DNA of 64,000 bases, taken from positions 36,277 through 100,276 of the forward strand of contig NZ_JAWXRD010000031.1 of NCBI RefSeq assembly GCF_033843265.1. The letters are read 5' to 3'. The notes under the pieces were generated by a model. That model was not told the DNA's origin. It saw only the letters and a program-made list of their open reading frames with translations, and ran no database searches. The stretch comes from Scandinavium lactucae (GTDB lineage: Bacteria > Pseudomonadota > Gammaproteobacteria > Enterobacterales > Enterobacteriaceae). Positions 17,262 through 25,981 of this stretch are shown here, piece by piece; position 1 is the first letter of the stretch; each line of letters opens with the position of its first letter. Position numbers and translations under genes: made by a program.

Positions 17262-19512
17262 CGGTGTTGTTCTCCGGGTAAACAGCCTGTTCATGTTGTG
17301 CGGGGATTGCCGGCTGGAAGAAGTTCTCCGGTGGAGACGTTTGCGCCGGTGGCGTGCCGTATCCGGCATTGTTCTGGTGTGCTTCCTCAATACGCTTCTT
17401 CGATATGCGTATATTTTCGCGGTCCTTCAGCCATCTGTATTTCCCCTTACTTTTCTCCAGCGCGCTGACAGCTGCTTCAAACAGCAGAACGCCACGTTCC
17501 TCATCGCTGTAATTCACATCAGTGCGGCAATCCAGGTCGCTTGCCAGGCGTGAGATGGCCAGAAGTGTCTGGTCCTCGATGCGCGCGTGAAGATGGCCGT
17601 GATAGTTCTCCGGACTGGTTGTATGGCAGATGTCCAGAATCTGACTGACCCGTTCCTGAGAGACCGGGCGCCGGCGTTCCGCGGCGGGTACTTCCCTGCA
17701 AAGGTCGTTGAAGTCCGGGCGACGGATGGGGACGTAACGATTGATTTTGACCTGCAGCTTCGAAATTTTCTCACTGTCAGGGATATAGATGGAGTTACTG
17801 CGGACCAGCTGGTCCTCAAATACGATGATGCCTTCGCCTGACTTCAGCGACTTCAGTTCGTCCAGCTGGATGTTGTCTTTATCGCGAAATTCCACACGGT
17901 CAACATCCTGATAGCTGCCCATTCCCGTTCGTTCCATCGTGCGCTGCTCTGCGTACTGACCTGTTCCTCCGACCGCGCGGATCATCTTCAGGGTGTCTTC
18001 CGTATCCTCCGTTTTCATAAACTGCTTGGTACCGAGGTTGGCGTTGACTGAGTGAACCTCTTTACCGTGCTTCAGCATGGCCTGAATATCTTGACCGAGG
18101 ATAACCAGCATGTAACGCAGGCTTCGCATCTGGGCGGCCAGCTTTTCCAGGCCTGGTGCGAAGTAATAACCCACTTCGTCACAGATGAGCATGAAAGGAA
18201 ACTTGCTGGCGAACTTCTTCACGGTCAGCGTATGTTCCGGTGAACCCTCAATCTTGTTACCCAGGTCTTTGGCGATGTTCATCCGGATGTCAGAGATATA
18301 GAGCTTACCCAGTGTTGCGGCTTCATTATCGGAGAGCTCAAGGGCAGGGATCAGGACAACGAGCGTGCGGTCGTTATGCAGGATGTCCTGCATATCCATG
18401 TCACCGCCGTTTTTAGGAAAAACGTGACCATAGGTATCGTTAAACATGCTGAGCATGCGGGTGAACTGCTGGATAAGATAGCCGTGCTGATCGAGCGCAC
18501 CCTGGGACCATTCTCCGGGACGATTAATCAGGTTCATATCAAAGCCGGCGAGGTTGGCCAGATAGTTCTCCATTGGCTTATAGCCTTCCTCATGCCAGCC
18601 CTGTTCCAGCGCTTCGCGGTATAGCCCTACAAATTTAACCAGGGGAAGGTAAGACTGGATAACGTCCTGCGTGAGGAGAATGTTATCCCTGGCCCGCTTG
18701 TAGCACAGGGCGTAAATCAGGGCATTCATCATGGCGCGCGCCTTGTCTTTCCATCCCTCGTCACTGCCATTGCCCGCCGGTTGCAAAGACTCCATCAACT
18801 GGGTGATGAATGTCGGGCTACCGTAGGCGAATGGATTGGTGCCGTTCGACTGCGGTCGTGATTTGTCGCCAAGTAACAGTTTTTTGAAACGATCATCATT
18901 ACCGGTGATGAAGTTCAGAACGTGCCAGTCATCTTCCTGGCCGAAGCGTCTGGCCATCGACCAGGTGGCAACGGCGAGATCTATCTGCGCCTTGCCATCA
19001 GAGATGCAGCAGCCGCGGGCCATACATAGCGAATTGAGATACAGGCCATACAGCGTTTCTGTTTTCCCGCCGCCGGTGGTGGCCATAATTTGCATATGAC
19101 GCAGGGCGTCAGCGGTTTCAAGCCACAGTTCTCTGCCTCTGTCCTGCTTGCGAGCCGTCCCCAGGCACAGCGTCCCCTCAGATTTTCCGCGGACAATTTT
19201 GGGCAGGTTCAGGTTAAGCAGTGGGATATTCCAGCTGAGCTCACGTTCCGTTGAGAGGTCCAGCCCGCCGATATCCTTTGGTATTCGCAGTGGTAAGCGA
19301 AAGCGCTGATCGCTGAACGCGACCAGCAGGAGGACACAGAGCGGCAGAGATGACAATAAAGTGGCCGGCCATGAGGCGCCGGCCAGAAGAGAAAACACCA
19401 GTAGCAGCTGCACGGTGGACGGTGCCAGAAATATCCGTTCAGCCTGACTGCCATGGACCAGCCGGCTTATTCGCCAGCTATCCACAGGGCCGTGACGTCC
19501 TTTCAGATCCAT
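17182..19512 (-). CDS. trbC: Coupling protein TrbC (DotL/IcmO-like, VirD4 family ATPase)
   Basis: 776 aa. Two N-terminal membrane segments (about 35-48 and 52-66), a P-loop ATTGGGKT (residues 144-151) and a Walker-B-like PFMLICDEVGYYF. In R64 TrbC is the coupling protein that hands the relaxase-DNA complex to the type IVB channel. Directly downstream of trbB and overlapping nuc. Full length. The relaxase genes that follow it on R64 are missing here. Confidence 0.92.
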   Translation of the reverse strand: MDLKGRHGPVDSWRISRLVHGSQAERIFLAPSTVQLLLVFSLLAGASWPATLLSSLPLCVLLLVAFSDQRFRLPLRIPKDIGGLDLSTERELSWNIPLLNLNLPKIVRGKSEGTLCLGTARKQDRGRELWLETADALRHMQIMATTGGGKTETLYGLYLNSLCMARGCCISDGKAQIDLAVATWSMARRFGQEDDWHVLNFITGNDDRFKKLLLGDKSRPQSNGTNPFAYGSPTFITQLMESLQPAGNGSDEGWKDKARAMMNALIYALCYKRARDNILLTQDVIQSYLPLVKFVGLYREALEQGWHEEGYKPMENYLANLAGFDMNLINRPGEWSQGALDQHGYLIQQFTRMLSMFNDTYGHVFPKNGGDMDMQDILHNDRTLVVLIPALELSDNEAATLGKLYISDIRMNIAKDLGNKIEGSPEHTLTVKKFASKFPFMLICDEVGYYFAPGLEKLAAQMRSLRYMLVILGQDIQAMLKHGKEVHSVNANLGTKQFMKTEDTEDTLKMIRAVGGTGQYAEQRTMERTGMGSYQDVDRVEFRDKDNIQLDELKSLKSGEGIIVFEDQLVRSNSIYIPDSEKISKLQVKINRYVPIRRPDFNDLCREVPAAERRRPVSQERVSQILDICHTTSPENYHGHLHARIEDQTLLAISRLASDLDCRTDVNYSDEERGVLLFEAAVSALEKSKGKYRWLKDRENIRISKKRIEEAHQNNAGYGTPPAQTSPPENFFQPAIPAQHEQAVYPENNTDDNWYQNLSEHISAGDFTDSPDHHSY

Positions 19513-19522
19513 TACGGTCTCC

Positions 19523-20602
19523 TTACTGAGGGGTATTGAGGAACGCCTTCAGGGTGGCGTCACTGGACATCGCCTGCAGCGGGATCATCCGGCCATCATC
19601 GCTGATAACCGTCGGTGTCCCTGGCATGCGGTACAAATCAAATGCCAGATCGTTGCGCGCCAGTGCCAGTTTGCCAGCATTGCAGTCTGCAGGGGCGGCC
19701 TCAGCCTTTTCTTTCTCCGCCGGATTCAACATGCCGGCACCGGTGTCGTTGAGCGCTTTCCACATTTGTGCGCGTTTCTCCGGTGCGGCGCAGAGCAGGG
19801 GAACTACCTCGTCAGCGGTGCGGGTTTTGCCAATCAACGTCACCGGGAAAATCTCCACGTTATAGTCTTCAGCCAGAGCCTGAACGGTCGGTTCAAAGAT
19901 GCGGCAGTTTGGGCATTCCGGATCGAGGAAAATATAAAGCGAGCGTTCATGGCCAGAGGATAACTGGATAGTGAACTCCTGCTTTGCCGCGCCATTTTTC
20001 AGCCGTTCTGCGAGGAGTGCCCGGGCTTCTGCTGCCGCTTCTGGCGAAAGCGATGCAGTGGCCTGGGCTGTCTGTGTCTGCGGGGCTGGTTGTGGTTGTG
20101 GAGTTTGCGGTGTCTGCGGGATCGGCTGTGTCGGGGTCACCGCGGTGACTGCAGTCTGAGCTGGCTGAACCGGTGATGTCACAGGGACGGATGTTATCTG
20201 TCCGGCTGGTACCGGCACCTGTACCGGTCCGCTACGTGCCAGCCAAGTCCCTGCCAGAATAAGGCACACGACAACGGGGGCGAACCATTTCCACTTTGAT
20301 TTACTGCCTTCGGGCGCAGTTTGCGGTGCGTAGAAGTTCATGGCGATACGAGAAAGCGCGTCGGCCGTCGAGCTCATAATCAGGCTGGCTTGCTCCGGGT
20401 CTTCTGTTGCGTAAAGCCGGGCATAGGCGCTGTAACCCTGGCGCATCCAGATAACATATTTCCCGGCGTCCTGTTCAAGGGTGAGCTGATAACGTTCAGT
20501 CGTCGGCCTGTTCAGACAGAAGATGCTGCGATCGTTCATACGGACCATCAGATGTTGGCCGTGAATTTCGGTGCTGATATTGAAAATGGTTTGCTCTGAC
20601 AT
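19523..20602 (-). CDS. trbB: Transfer protein TrbB, thioredoxin/DsbC-like
   Basis: 359 aa. An N-terminal cytoplasmic part, one membrane segment (about 107-121), a Pro/Gln/Thr-rich spacer (125-180), then a periplasmic thioredoxin-like domain with CPNC at residues 230-233 and a cis-proline loop (MPGTPTVIS). It would form or isomerise disulfides in exported transfer proteins. Sits between trbA and trbC as in R64. Confidence 0.9.
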   Translation of the reverse strand: MSEQTIFNISTEIHGQHLMVRMNDRSIFCLNRPTTERYQLTLEQDAGKYVIWMRQGYSAYARLYATEDPEQASLIMSSTADALSRIAMNFYAPQTAPEGSKSKWKWFAPVVVCLILAGTWLARSGPVQVPVPAGQITSVPVTSPVQPAQTAVTAVTPTQPIPQTPQTPQPQPAPQTQTAQATASLSPEAAAEARALLAERLKNGAAKQEFTIQLSSGHERSLYIFLDPECPNCRIFEPTVQALAEDYNVEIFPVTLIGKTRTADEVVPLLCAAPEKRAQMWKALNDTGAGMLNPAEKEKAEAAPADCNAGKLALARNDLAFDLYRMPGTPTVISDDGRMIPLQAMSSDATLKAFLNTPQ

Positions 20603-20606
20603 GGGA

Positions 20607-21878
20607 TTATCTCATTTTTGGGCGAAAGGAATGGGTGTGGCGGTGTGCCTGTGGTTCATCTGTGTGGCCAGCTGAAGGGCCAACATCTTCTTCATCATCA
20701 TCTGCATCGTCATCCTCCCCGGCGGGAGCGCGGACAGGATCTGCGGGCTCGTCAACGACCGCCCCGATGTGGCGTAAATCGGTTTCAAGCCCATCAAGTG
20801 CAAGGGTCATGATCGGCTGACTGAGGCGAACGCGGTAACGTGCAGCGAGCGTTTCCCAGTGGGCCTGGCTGATGACGCCAGCTGCTTCTACAAAGGGCCA
20901 GGGGCGACCGGTAGACGCCAGGGTGTACCAGAGTGGCCGGTCGAGCCCCTTCAGCCAGCGGAAGCGCCGAATGGGAAGGTGCAGGTCGTTGTCATGCAGT
21001 GCCGAAAGGGCAGTGCGGATGTAGCCGTACTGCCTGATAAAACTCCGGGCCTGCTTTGTGCCGGTCACTTTTTTGAATGCACTGTTGGCCAGCGTCAGAT
21101 TCGGATAGCCAATCTTGTTTCTGTACTTGCGGTCTACCTTAAGCGTGGAGCGATTAAGGGCATCCAGCAGAGCTTCAGCATCCTTGCGTTTGTCCATGAA
21201 GTGCTGCAAACCAAAGATGGCGAACATTGCCCGCTCATGGTCATTGAACGCGCTGAAGAGTGGGTCCACGTCGTCTCCGGCGGCAACCTTTGGTAGCGGG
21301 GTGCCCAGCTGTGTGATGAACAGTTCCTGCGCCACCTCCCGGCGTAAACGCTGGTTGATGACCAGTCTGTGCTCGATGGCAAACTCATCCGGTGTCTGCG
21401 CGCTGCGATGTTCTTCAGGGTCCACGTTCAGCAGCTGCTGTTTTTTATCGCCGTAGGTCAGGGCAGGGATAATTGACGGTGAGAACGCGGACATAATGCG
21501 GGGCAGTGTCTCGATTGAAATATCGCGACGTGTCCGGCTTACCTGGTGTCGCCGAACGGCGATAACTCCTGTAACGATAAGGGGTATCAGCGCAAGTAAG
21601 AGAATGCCGGCGGTGACATCCATCACGGCAAAGAACTCGCTCCAGGCGACGTCCGGGGCGTTATTGTGAGTTCTGGCCAGCAGGTTAATACGCCAGCCCG
21701 CATACACATGAGTGCGAGGTAAATCAGCGATATTCCATAGCCAGTACAGCAGGGTGGTACAGGTTTCGACGATGAGTTGCCGAAAGAACAGGGCTGCGAT
21801 AATCAGCGTGATAAAGAAGCCGACCACGGCCATTGACCAGTCATTAGACCGGGCGTCATTACGCGGTGGTTGCGCCAT
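20607..21878 (-). CDS. trbA: Transfer protein TrbA (DotM/IcmP-like)
   Basis: 423 aa. Two membrane segments near the N-terminus (about 14-33 and 88-108), a long cytoplasmic domain, and an acidic Asp/Glu-rich tail followed by a His-rich end. IcmP/DotM proteins belong to the coupling-protein subcomplex with DotL, which fits its place just before trbB and trbC. A terminator-like hairpin precedes it, so trbABC may also have its own promoter. Confidence 0.85.
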   Translation of the reverse strand: MAQPPRNDARSNDWSMAVVGFFITLIIAALFFRQLIVETCTTLLYWLWNIADLPRTHVYAGWRINLLARTHNNAPDVAWSEFFAVMDVTAGILLLALIPLIVTGVIAVRRHQVSRTRRDISIETLPRIMSAFSPSIIPALTYGDKKQQLLNVDPEEHRSAQTPDEFAIEHRLVINQRLRREVAQELFITQLGTPLPKVAAGDDVDPLFSAFNDHERAMFAIFGLQHFMDKRKDAEALLDALNRSTLKVDRKYRNKIGYPNLTLANSAFKKVTGTKQARSFIRQYGYIRTALSALHDNDLHLPIRRFRWLKGLDRPLWYTLASTGRPWPFVEAAGVISQAHWETLAARYRVRLSQPIMTLALDGLETDLRHIGAVVDEPADPVRAPAGEDDDADDDEEDVGPSAGHTDEPQAHRHTHSFRPKMR

Positions 21879-21890
21879 AGAGAACCTTTA

Positions 21891-21923
21891 TGCAAAAGAA
21901 AAGGCACTCTTAAAAGAGTGCCT
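21891..21923 (-). terminator. Terminator-like hairpin between the excA-like gene and trbA
   Basis: Perfect 10-bp arms AGGCACTCTT (21902-21911) and AAGAGTGCCT (21914-21923) with a 2-nt loop, followed on the minus strand by TTTCTTTTGC. It lies in the 75-nt gap after the excA-like stop and would end or attenuate leftward transcription before trbABC. Confidence 0.8.
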
Positions 21924-21953
21924 CTGTAGAAGGGGGGGAATACAGCTCAGGAA

Positions 21954-22631
21954 TTATTTCGGTGGCAGAACCAGGTTGATGCCGTTCCTTTCAGCGATGT
22001 TTTTTGCCTGAAGCTCAACGCAACCTGGAATATTGTATTCATAACTCCAGTTCTGGTTGCGCATGGCATTAATTTTTTCAAGCATCTCACCTGCTTTACC
22101 CGTGGTTATGGCCACCGTCGGGAGTTCAGGGTTACCAGTGTAAATAGTCAGCTTGTTGCCCTCCACCTCGATGGATTTCCAGTCATACATCCCGAACCCC
22201 ATGACACGTACATCCCGCGGAAAGAAGAAGTTGAATATAGTTGTGTCGGGGTGGTTGATGTAAAGCAGCGTCCCTTTCCTGGTATCCAGCCCCAGGTAAC
22301 CCCAGCCGGTGCGGTTCATGGCAATATTCTGCGGTGAAGGTGCGCATAGCTCTGATTCACGGAAGAATGAAGTAAAAGCTTTAATGTTGCGACGTTGCTT
22401 CCAAACTGAATAAATGATCGCCAAAATTGTCACCGGAACGGATAGAGATAATAAAGTGATTATCTTATCGGTTAGGAACTGTGTGCTCATCAGATCCCGA
22501 TAATTAATTGTCGAATATATGGCCAGCGGGATTTGGAACGGTAGAATTAAAAAACAGTATGCAAATGAGAGCATGCCTGTCACCGCGACAGACCAATTCT
22601 TGCCATATGTATCGATGTATTTAACCGTCAT
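21954..22631 (-). CDS. Probable entry-exclusion protein (ExcA-position membrane protein)
   Basis: 225 aa, good ribosome site (AGGAAGCTAATT). Two membrane segments (about 17-39 and 54-74) followed by a soluble domain of about 140 residues containing NRTGWGYLGLDTRKGTL and FFPRDVRVMGFGMYDW. In R64 the gene between traY and trbA is excA, which blocks entry of related plasmids. The call rests on position, size and topology, not on clear sequence recall. Confidence 0.6.
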   Translation of the reverse strand: MTVKYIDTYGKNWSVAVTGMLSFAYCFLILPFQIPLAIYSTINYRDLMSTQFLTDKIITLLSLSVPVTILAIIYSVWKQRRNIKAFTSFFRESELCAPSPQNIAMNRTGWGYLGLDTRKGTLLYINHPDTTIFNFFFPRDVRVMGFGMYDWKSIEVEGNKLTIYTGNPELPTVAITTGKAGEMLEKINAMRNQNWSYEYNIPGCVELQAKNIAERNGINLVLPPK

Positions 22632-22648
22632 AATTAGCTTCCTGATAA

Positions 22649-22936
22649 TTATCTGAGCCTTTTGCTGGCCAAATTGTAAACCTCACTGTGCTCCCGCTTA
22701 CCTACGGCGACCACAGCAATGATTAATTCGTCGTTAATGACCTGGTAGACCAGCCTGAATCCCGACGCCCGTAATTTAATCTTATAGCAATCGGGCATTC
22801 CCCGAAGCTGTGCGGAAGGGATGTGCGGATTTTCCGCACACTTCTTCAGCTTCTTGGCGAACTGCTGCTGAATGGCCTTATCAAGGCCGTTCCACTCTTT
22901 CAACGCATCCGTTCTGAACTTTACCCTATACGTCAT
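22649..22936 (-). CDS. RelE/StbE-family toxin of a type II toxin-antitoxin pair
   Basis: 95 aa. RelE/ParE fold pattern: VKFRTDALKEWNGLD at the N-terminus, LRGMPDCYKIKLRASGFRLVY in the core and VVAVGKREHSEVY near the end, as in StbE/RelE mRNA interferases. Start overlaps the antitoxin stop by 4 nt. The module stabilises the plasmid by killing segregants. It is inserted between traY and the excA-like gene, in the transfer direction. Confidence 0.88.
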   Translation of the reverse strand: MTYRVKFRTDALKEWNGLDKAIQQQFAKKLKKCAENPHIPSAQLRGMPDCYKIKLRASGFRLVYQVINDELIIAVVAVGKREHSEVYNLASKRLR

Positions 22937-23184
22937 AGGTAGCTATCCAGATCCACATCATGCAAGGCCTGCTTGCTGCGTTTCTGAACCAGCTTTTCGA
23001 GCTCATGATCATCAATGCAGTCAAGCATCTGCTCATATAGTTCGGCGGGTACGCAGTAAAAGGCAGGCTGGTTGTGGTTTAAAATTGCCACAGGGAATCC
23101 AGCACCAGAGTTAACCGTAGCCATTGGATTTTTCTTCAACTCACTTACACTGGCTGTTGTATCACTGTGAATGATGTTGGGCAT
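22933..23184 (-). CDS. Antitoxin of the StbDE-type pair (Phd/YefM family)
   Basis: 83 aa. Start at 23184 fixed by a strong site (GGAGGAATT); the frame extends further but without support. Sequence pattern SVSELKKNPMA...GFPVAILNHNQPAFYCVP is the Phd/YefM N-terminal DNA-binding fold as in StbD; the C-terminal tail wraps the toxin. An upstream palindrome is the expected operator. Confidence 0.88.
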   Translation of the reverse strand: MPNIIHSDTTASVSELKKNPMATVNSGAGFPVAILNHNQPAFYCVPAELYEQMLDCIDDHELEKLVQKRSKQALHDVDLDSYL

Positions 23185-23211
23185 AATTCCTCCGGGGTTG
23201 AGACTGGTTTT

Positions 23212-23240
23212 CAGGTCATATTTTAGCACAATATGACCTG
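23212..23240 (-). promoter_or_regulatory. Operator palindrome of the StbDE-type antitoxin promoter
   Basis: Perfect 11-bp inverted repeat CAGGTCATATT (23212-23222) and AATATGACCTG (23230-23240), 7-nt spacer. On the minus strand the spacer and arm hold TAAAAT, a plausible -10, so bound antitoxin would cover the promoter. Lies 28 nt upstream of the antitoxin start. Confidence 0.7.
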
Positions 23241-23272
23241 TTTTTGAGTCTTTTTATGTGCACCGCTTCACG

Positions 23273-25417
23273 CTATTTAAACCCATTGGAATCACCTCCA
23301 GGCCTGGCGGCGTCTACTCGTTTCATGCCCGGTGCATTCCCTGCCTTGCTACCAAAGCCGGCGAACATGTTACGTGTTGACTCTACTGCTCCCTTCATCA
23401 TCTGTGCAGCTTCTCGGCCACCTAGCCATGCAATGACGTAATCTGGCAGGTAAACCTGGAGGCTGAATGCGGATGACACCAGAGTGGTACACATACGGGC
23501 ATAAATCATCAATATGCCAATAATGCTGGCAAGACCGGTTACTGAATCTGCCTGCACGTTCGCCAACGCCGGGGTGATGAGCATGTTCAGCAGCGTTCCG
23601 ATAGCCACGACAACCAGGCTTGCGAAAAAGAATCCGAACACCATAAGAGACGGACGAATGGCCGCATCAATCAAAAAGATATAGCCATAGTTCGCCCGAC
23701 TGCCTTTGTCTTCCTCCGTCCCGATATGCGTAGCGGCCCATAATGAGCCTGCCGTGGTTCCAATCAGCACACTGCCCAGCCAGGAGGTACAGGCTGTGAT
23801 CCAATAGATAAGAGGGATGAAGGGCAGGAAAATGGAAAGTGAAAAGCCCACGCTCAATAATATAAACAGTATGAAGTACACCACCGGGGAAATAGATCCC
23901 ATCACGCTTTTGGCGATATAACCTGCACCTGATACGGTATTGATAATTTTAGCCAGTCCATTGCCATCAGCTGATGCCCAGTCTACTGCCGCCTTTGCAG
24001 CAGTGAATACAGCAAATGTGGCTTGGGCAGATACCAGAGTGTAATCGCCGATTGCTTTCATTTTGAGCATAGGATTAACTTGTGTAGAAGCGTCGTTTCC
24101 ATCGCTCATTACATTTTCAATGATTTTGCTGGTTAGTTTTTGCCCAAAAGGAAGAACCTTTCTAATAGCATCATTAGCATTCTGAACGTCATCAATATTT
24201 TCATTGCCCGCAACATTCGCAGACCCAAGCGGCGGGGTATAGGTTGAATTTTTCCGTTGCGCCATCAATGCAGTTCGTATTTCTTCCTGAAGCTTTCCAA
24301 CTCCAACTTCGCCGATATTTGACATCCCAGTCACGATCGGGCTTTTGTTCGCAATGCTATTTACTTTCTGGTTGGCGGTTGCGAATGACTGATACCAGGC
24401 ACCTAACGAAATCCAGCCGCTTTGCTTCAGGTAGTTCGCGAGCTCGCCGCGTATTGCCCCTTCGTTGTTTACACTTGCTGTTGCTGCAGTAATGGTGTCT
24501 TCATACTGGCGTGCAGCCTGTTGAATCTCTGCTTCAGCATCCGGAAGTTTGCCTTGCCCTCCGTCCTGATAACTACGCCAGGCACTGACGAAGCCTTCCG
24601 CGCTCTGAGACAGGGAGCTGTTCATCGCTGTGAAAGCATTCATCTGGGCATTTTCGAGCGGTCCGGAATTTATTGGCACGCTAAAGGAGAACCAGGACCC
24701 ACTGTCCTTCGTCTCCGGCAGACTGGCACTGCCGCAGATTGCGCTGCCGTTCGTGATGCGTATTTCGCGACCGTCAGAAGAACGTTGTTCAGACATGGGC
24801 GGAGTTGAGCTGCTGCCTAACTGATGCATTTCGGCCTGCTCGGTATTCATCGCCGCCTTACACAGGTACATATCAAAGATACCCCGGGCGGACGTGATGG
24901 TTTCGCCGGCAACGGGCTGCATAATCAAGGACTCACCGTCCATGATGGCATCTGCCGCTTTATCGGTGAGCAGGTTTGCGCTCCCTACACCCATAATCGA
25001 GGCCATCCATAAAAACGCCAGGTTCGATATGGACCAGCCAGACGGTGTGGGCACCAGGGCCATAAATCCCGCCAGGGACGAAACGGGCGCCATCATCGTA
25101 TTGCCGCGACCGAATACTTTCCCGCGGTTACCTGTTAGCACCGTTGCACGTAATGTGATCCCCATAAACCAGATGAACGCCAGACCGGCAATGATGGCGT
25201 TGAACACGCCATACAACTGACCGATGAAGCTGACGTTCTGAGGCTGCAGCGGGTTATTCACCACATCACCATAAACCATGATAAGCAGCTGGCGTGAAAG
25301 GTCGGTCGTGCGCGTTGCCGCGCCGCTAATCGTGTCGTAGTTGATGTTGTCTGCAAATGCCGGCAACGACAGGCAGACCAGCGCGAGGCTGGCCACTATC
25401 AGAAGCAGTCTTTTCAT
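23273..25417 (-). CDS. traY: Polytopic inner-membrane transfer protein TraY (DotA-like)
   Basis: 714 aa from the ATG at 25417, which opens a signal peptide (KRLLLIVASLALVCLSLPAFA); a further start lies 10 codons upstream. Hydrophobic segments occur near residues 60-85 and 115-145 and in a cluster in the C-terminal third, around a large central soluble loop. This is the DotA/TraY layout. TraY is required for transfer in R64. Follows traX; the toxin-antitoxin pair is just downstream. Confidence 0.88.
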   Translation of the reverse strand: MKRLLLIVASLALVCLSLPAFADNINYDTISGAATRTTDLSRQLLIMVYGDVVNNPLQPQNVSFIGQLYGVFNAIIAGLAFIWFMGITLRATVLTGNRGKVFGRGNTMMAPVSSLAGFMALVPTPSGWSISNLAFLWMASIMGVGSANLLTDKAADAIMDGESLIMQPVAGETITSARGIFDMYLCKAAMNTEQAEMHQLGSSSTPPMSEQRSSDGREIRITNGSAICGSASLPETKDSGSWFSFSVPINSGPLENAQMNAFTAMNSSLSQSAEGFVSAWRSYQDGGQGKLPDAEAEIQQAARQYEDTITAATASVNNEGAIRGELANYLKQSGWISLGAWYQSFATANQKVNSIANKSPIVTGMSNIGEVGVGKLQEEIRTALMAQRKNSTYTPPLGSANVAGNENIDDVQNANDAIRKVLPFGQKLTSKIIENVMSDGNDASTQVNPMLKMKAIGDYTLVSAQATFAVFTAAKAAVDWASADGNGLAKIINTVSGAGYIAKSVMGSISPVVYFILFILLSVGFSLSIFLPFIPLIYWITACTSWLGSVLIGTTAGSLWAATHIGTEEDKGSRANYGYIFLIDAAIRPSLMVFGFFFASLVVVAIGTLLNMLITPALANVQADSVTGLASIIGILMIYARMCTTLVSSAFSLQVYLPDYVIAWLGGREAAQMMKGAVESTRNMFAGFGSKAGNAPGMKRVDAARPGGDSNGFK

Positions 25418-25468
25418 ATAGATTTCCGTAACGAACAGAATGCGCATCCGGAGGATGGCCAGGGAAGG

Positions 25469-25981
25469 TCAGAACGGCGCACGCCAGCTAAAGAGTTCTT
25501 TAAGCCAGGTGCCGGTTGCCCGCCATTGTGCAAACGATCCCAGCTCCTGGCGGACAAGCTGCCAGAGGTGAAACTGGTTTTTCATGGCGCACACAAACAG
25601 CATGCCGGCGAAGGCTGAGATCATGAACATCAGGCTGAGCATTCGTATCAACAGCACGCCAGCACCAGGCGGGGCTGCAAGCAGTGTGCCCACGGGTAAC
25701 AGAATGACGAGGCTCACTGCCGCGACGAACATGGCCAGCCAGATACGTTTGGCCAGTAGATAACGTAGCATCAGAGAGTCACGACTGTGGCCACTGGCGG
25801 CCACAGCTTCCTCAAAACTGAGCGTCTCGGTTTTTCCCCGGGCGGCCTCAGGCCACAGGCGGCGTAATCGCTCCGCATTTTTCTCTGCCGCGTATCGTGC
25901 GGCGTGAACCATGCGACCGGCCTCCCAGAGCGGGAGGACCAGATTGGCGGCATGCCAGACCTTTTTTCCTGGTTTTTTCAT
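25469..25981 (-). CDS. traX: Transfer protein TraX
   Basis: 170 aa. Basic N-terminus, then two membrane segments (about 79-100 and 108-135) and a short aromatic C-terminus (WLKELFSWRAPF). No enzymatic motif. Identified by order (traW-traX-traY) and size. Start overlaps the traW stop by 4 nt. Confidence 0.78.
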   Translation of the reverse strand: MKKPGKKVWHAANLVLPLWEAGRMVHAARYAAEKNAERLRRLWPEAARGKTETLSFEEAVAASGHSRDSLMLRYLLAKRIWLAMFVAAVSLVILLPVGTLLAAPPGAGVLLIRMLSLMFMISAFAGMLFVCAMKNQFHLWQLVRQELGSFAQWRATGTWLKELFSWRAPF

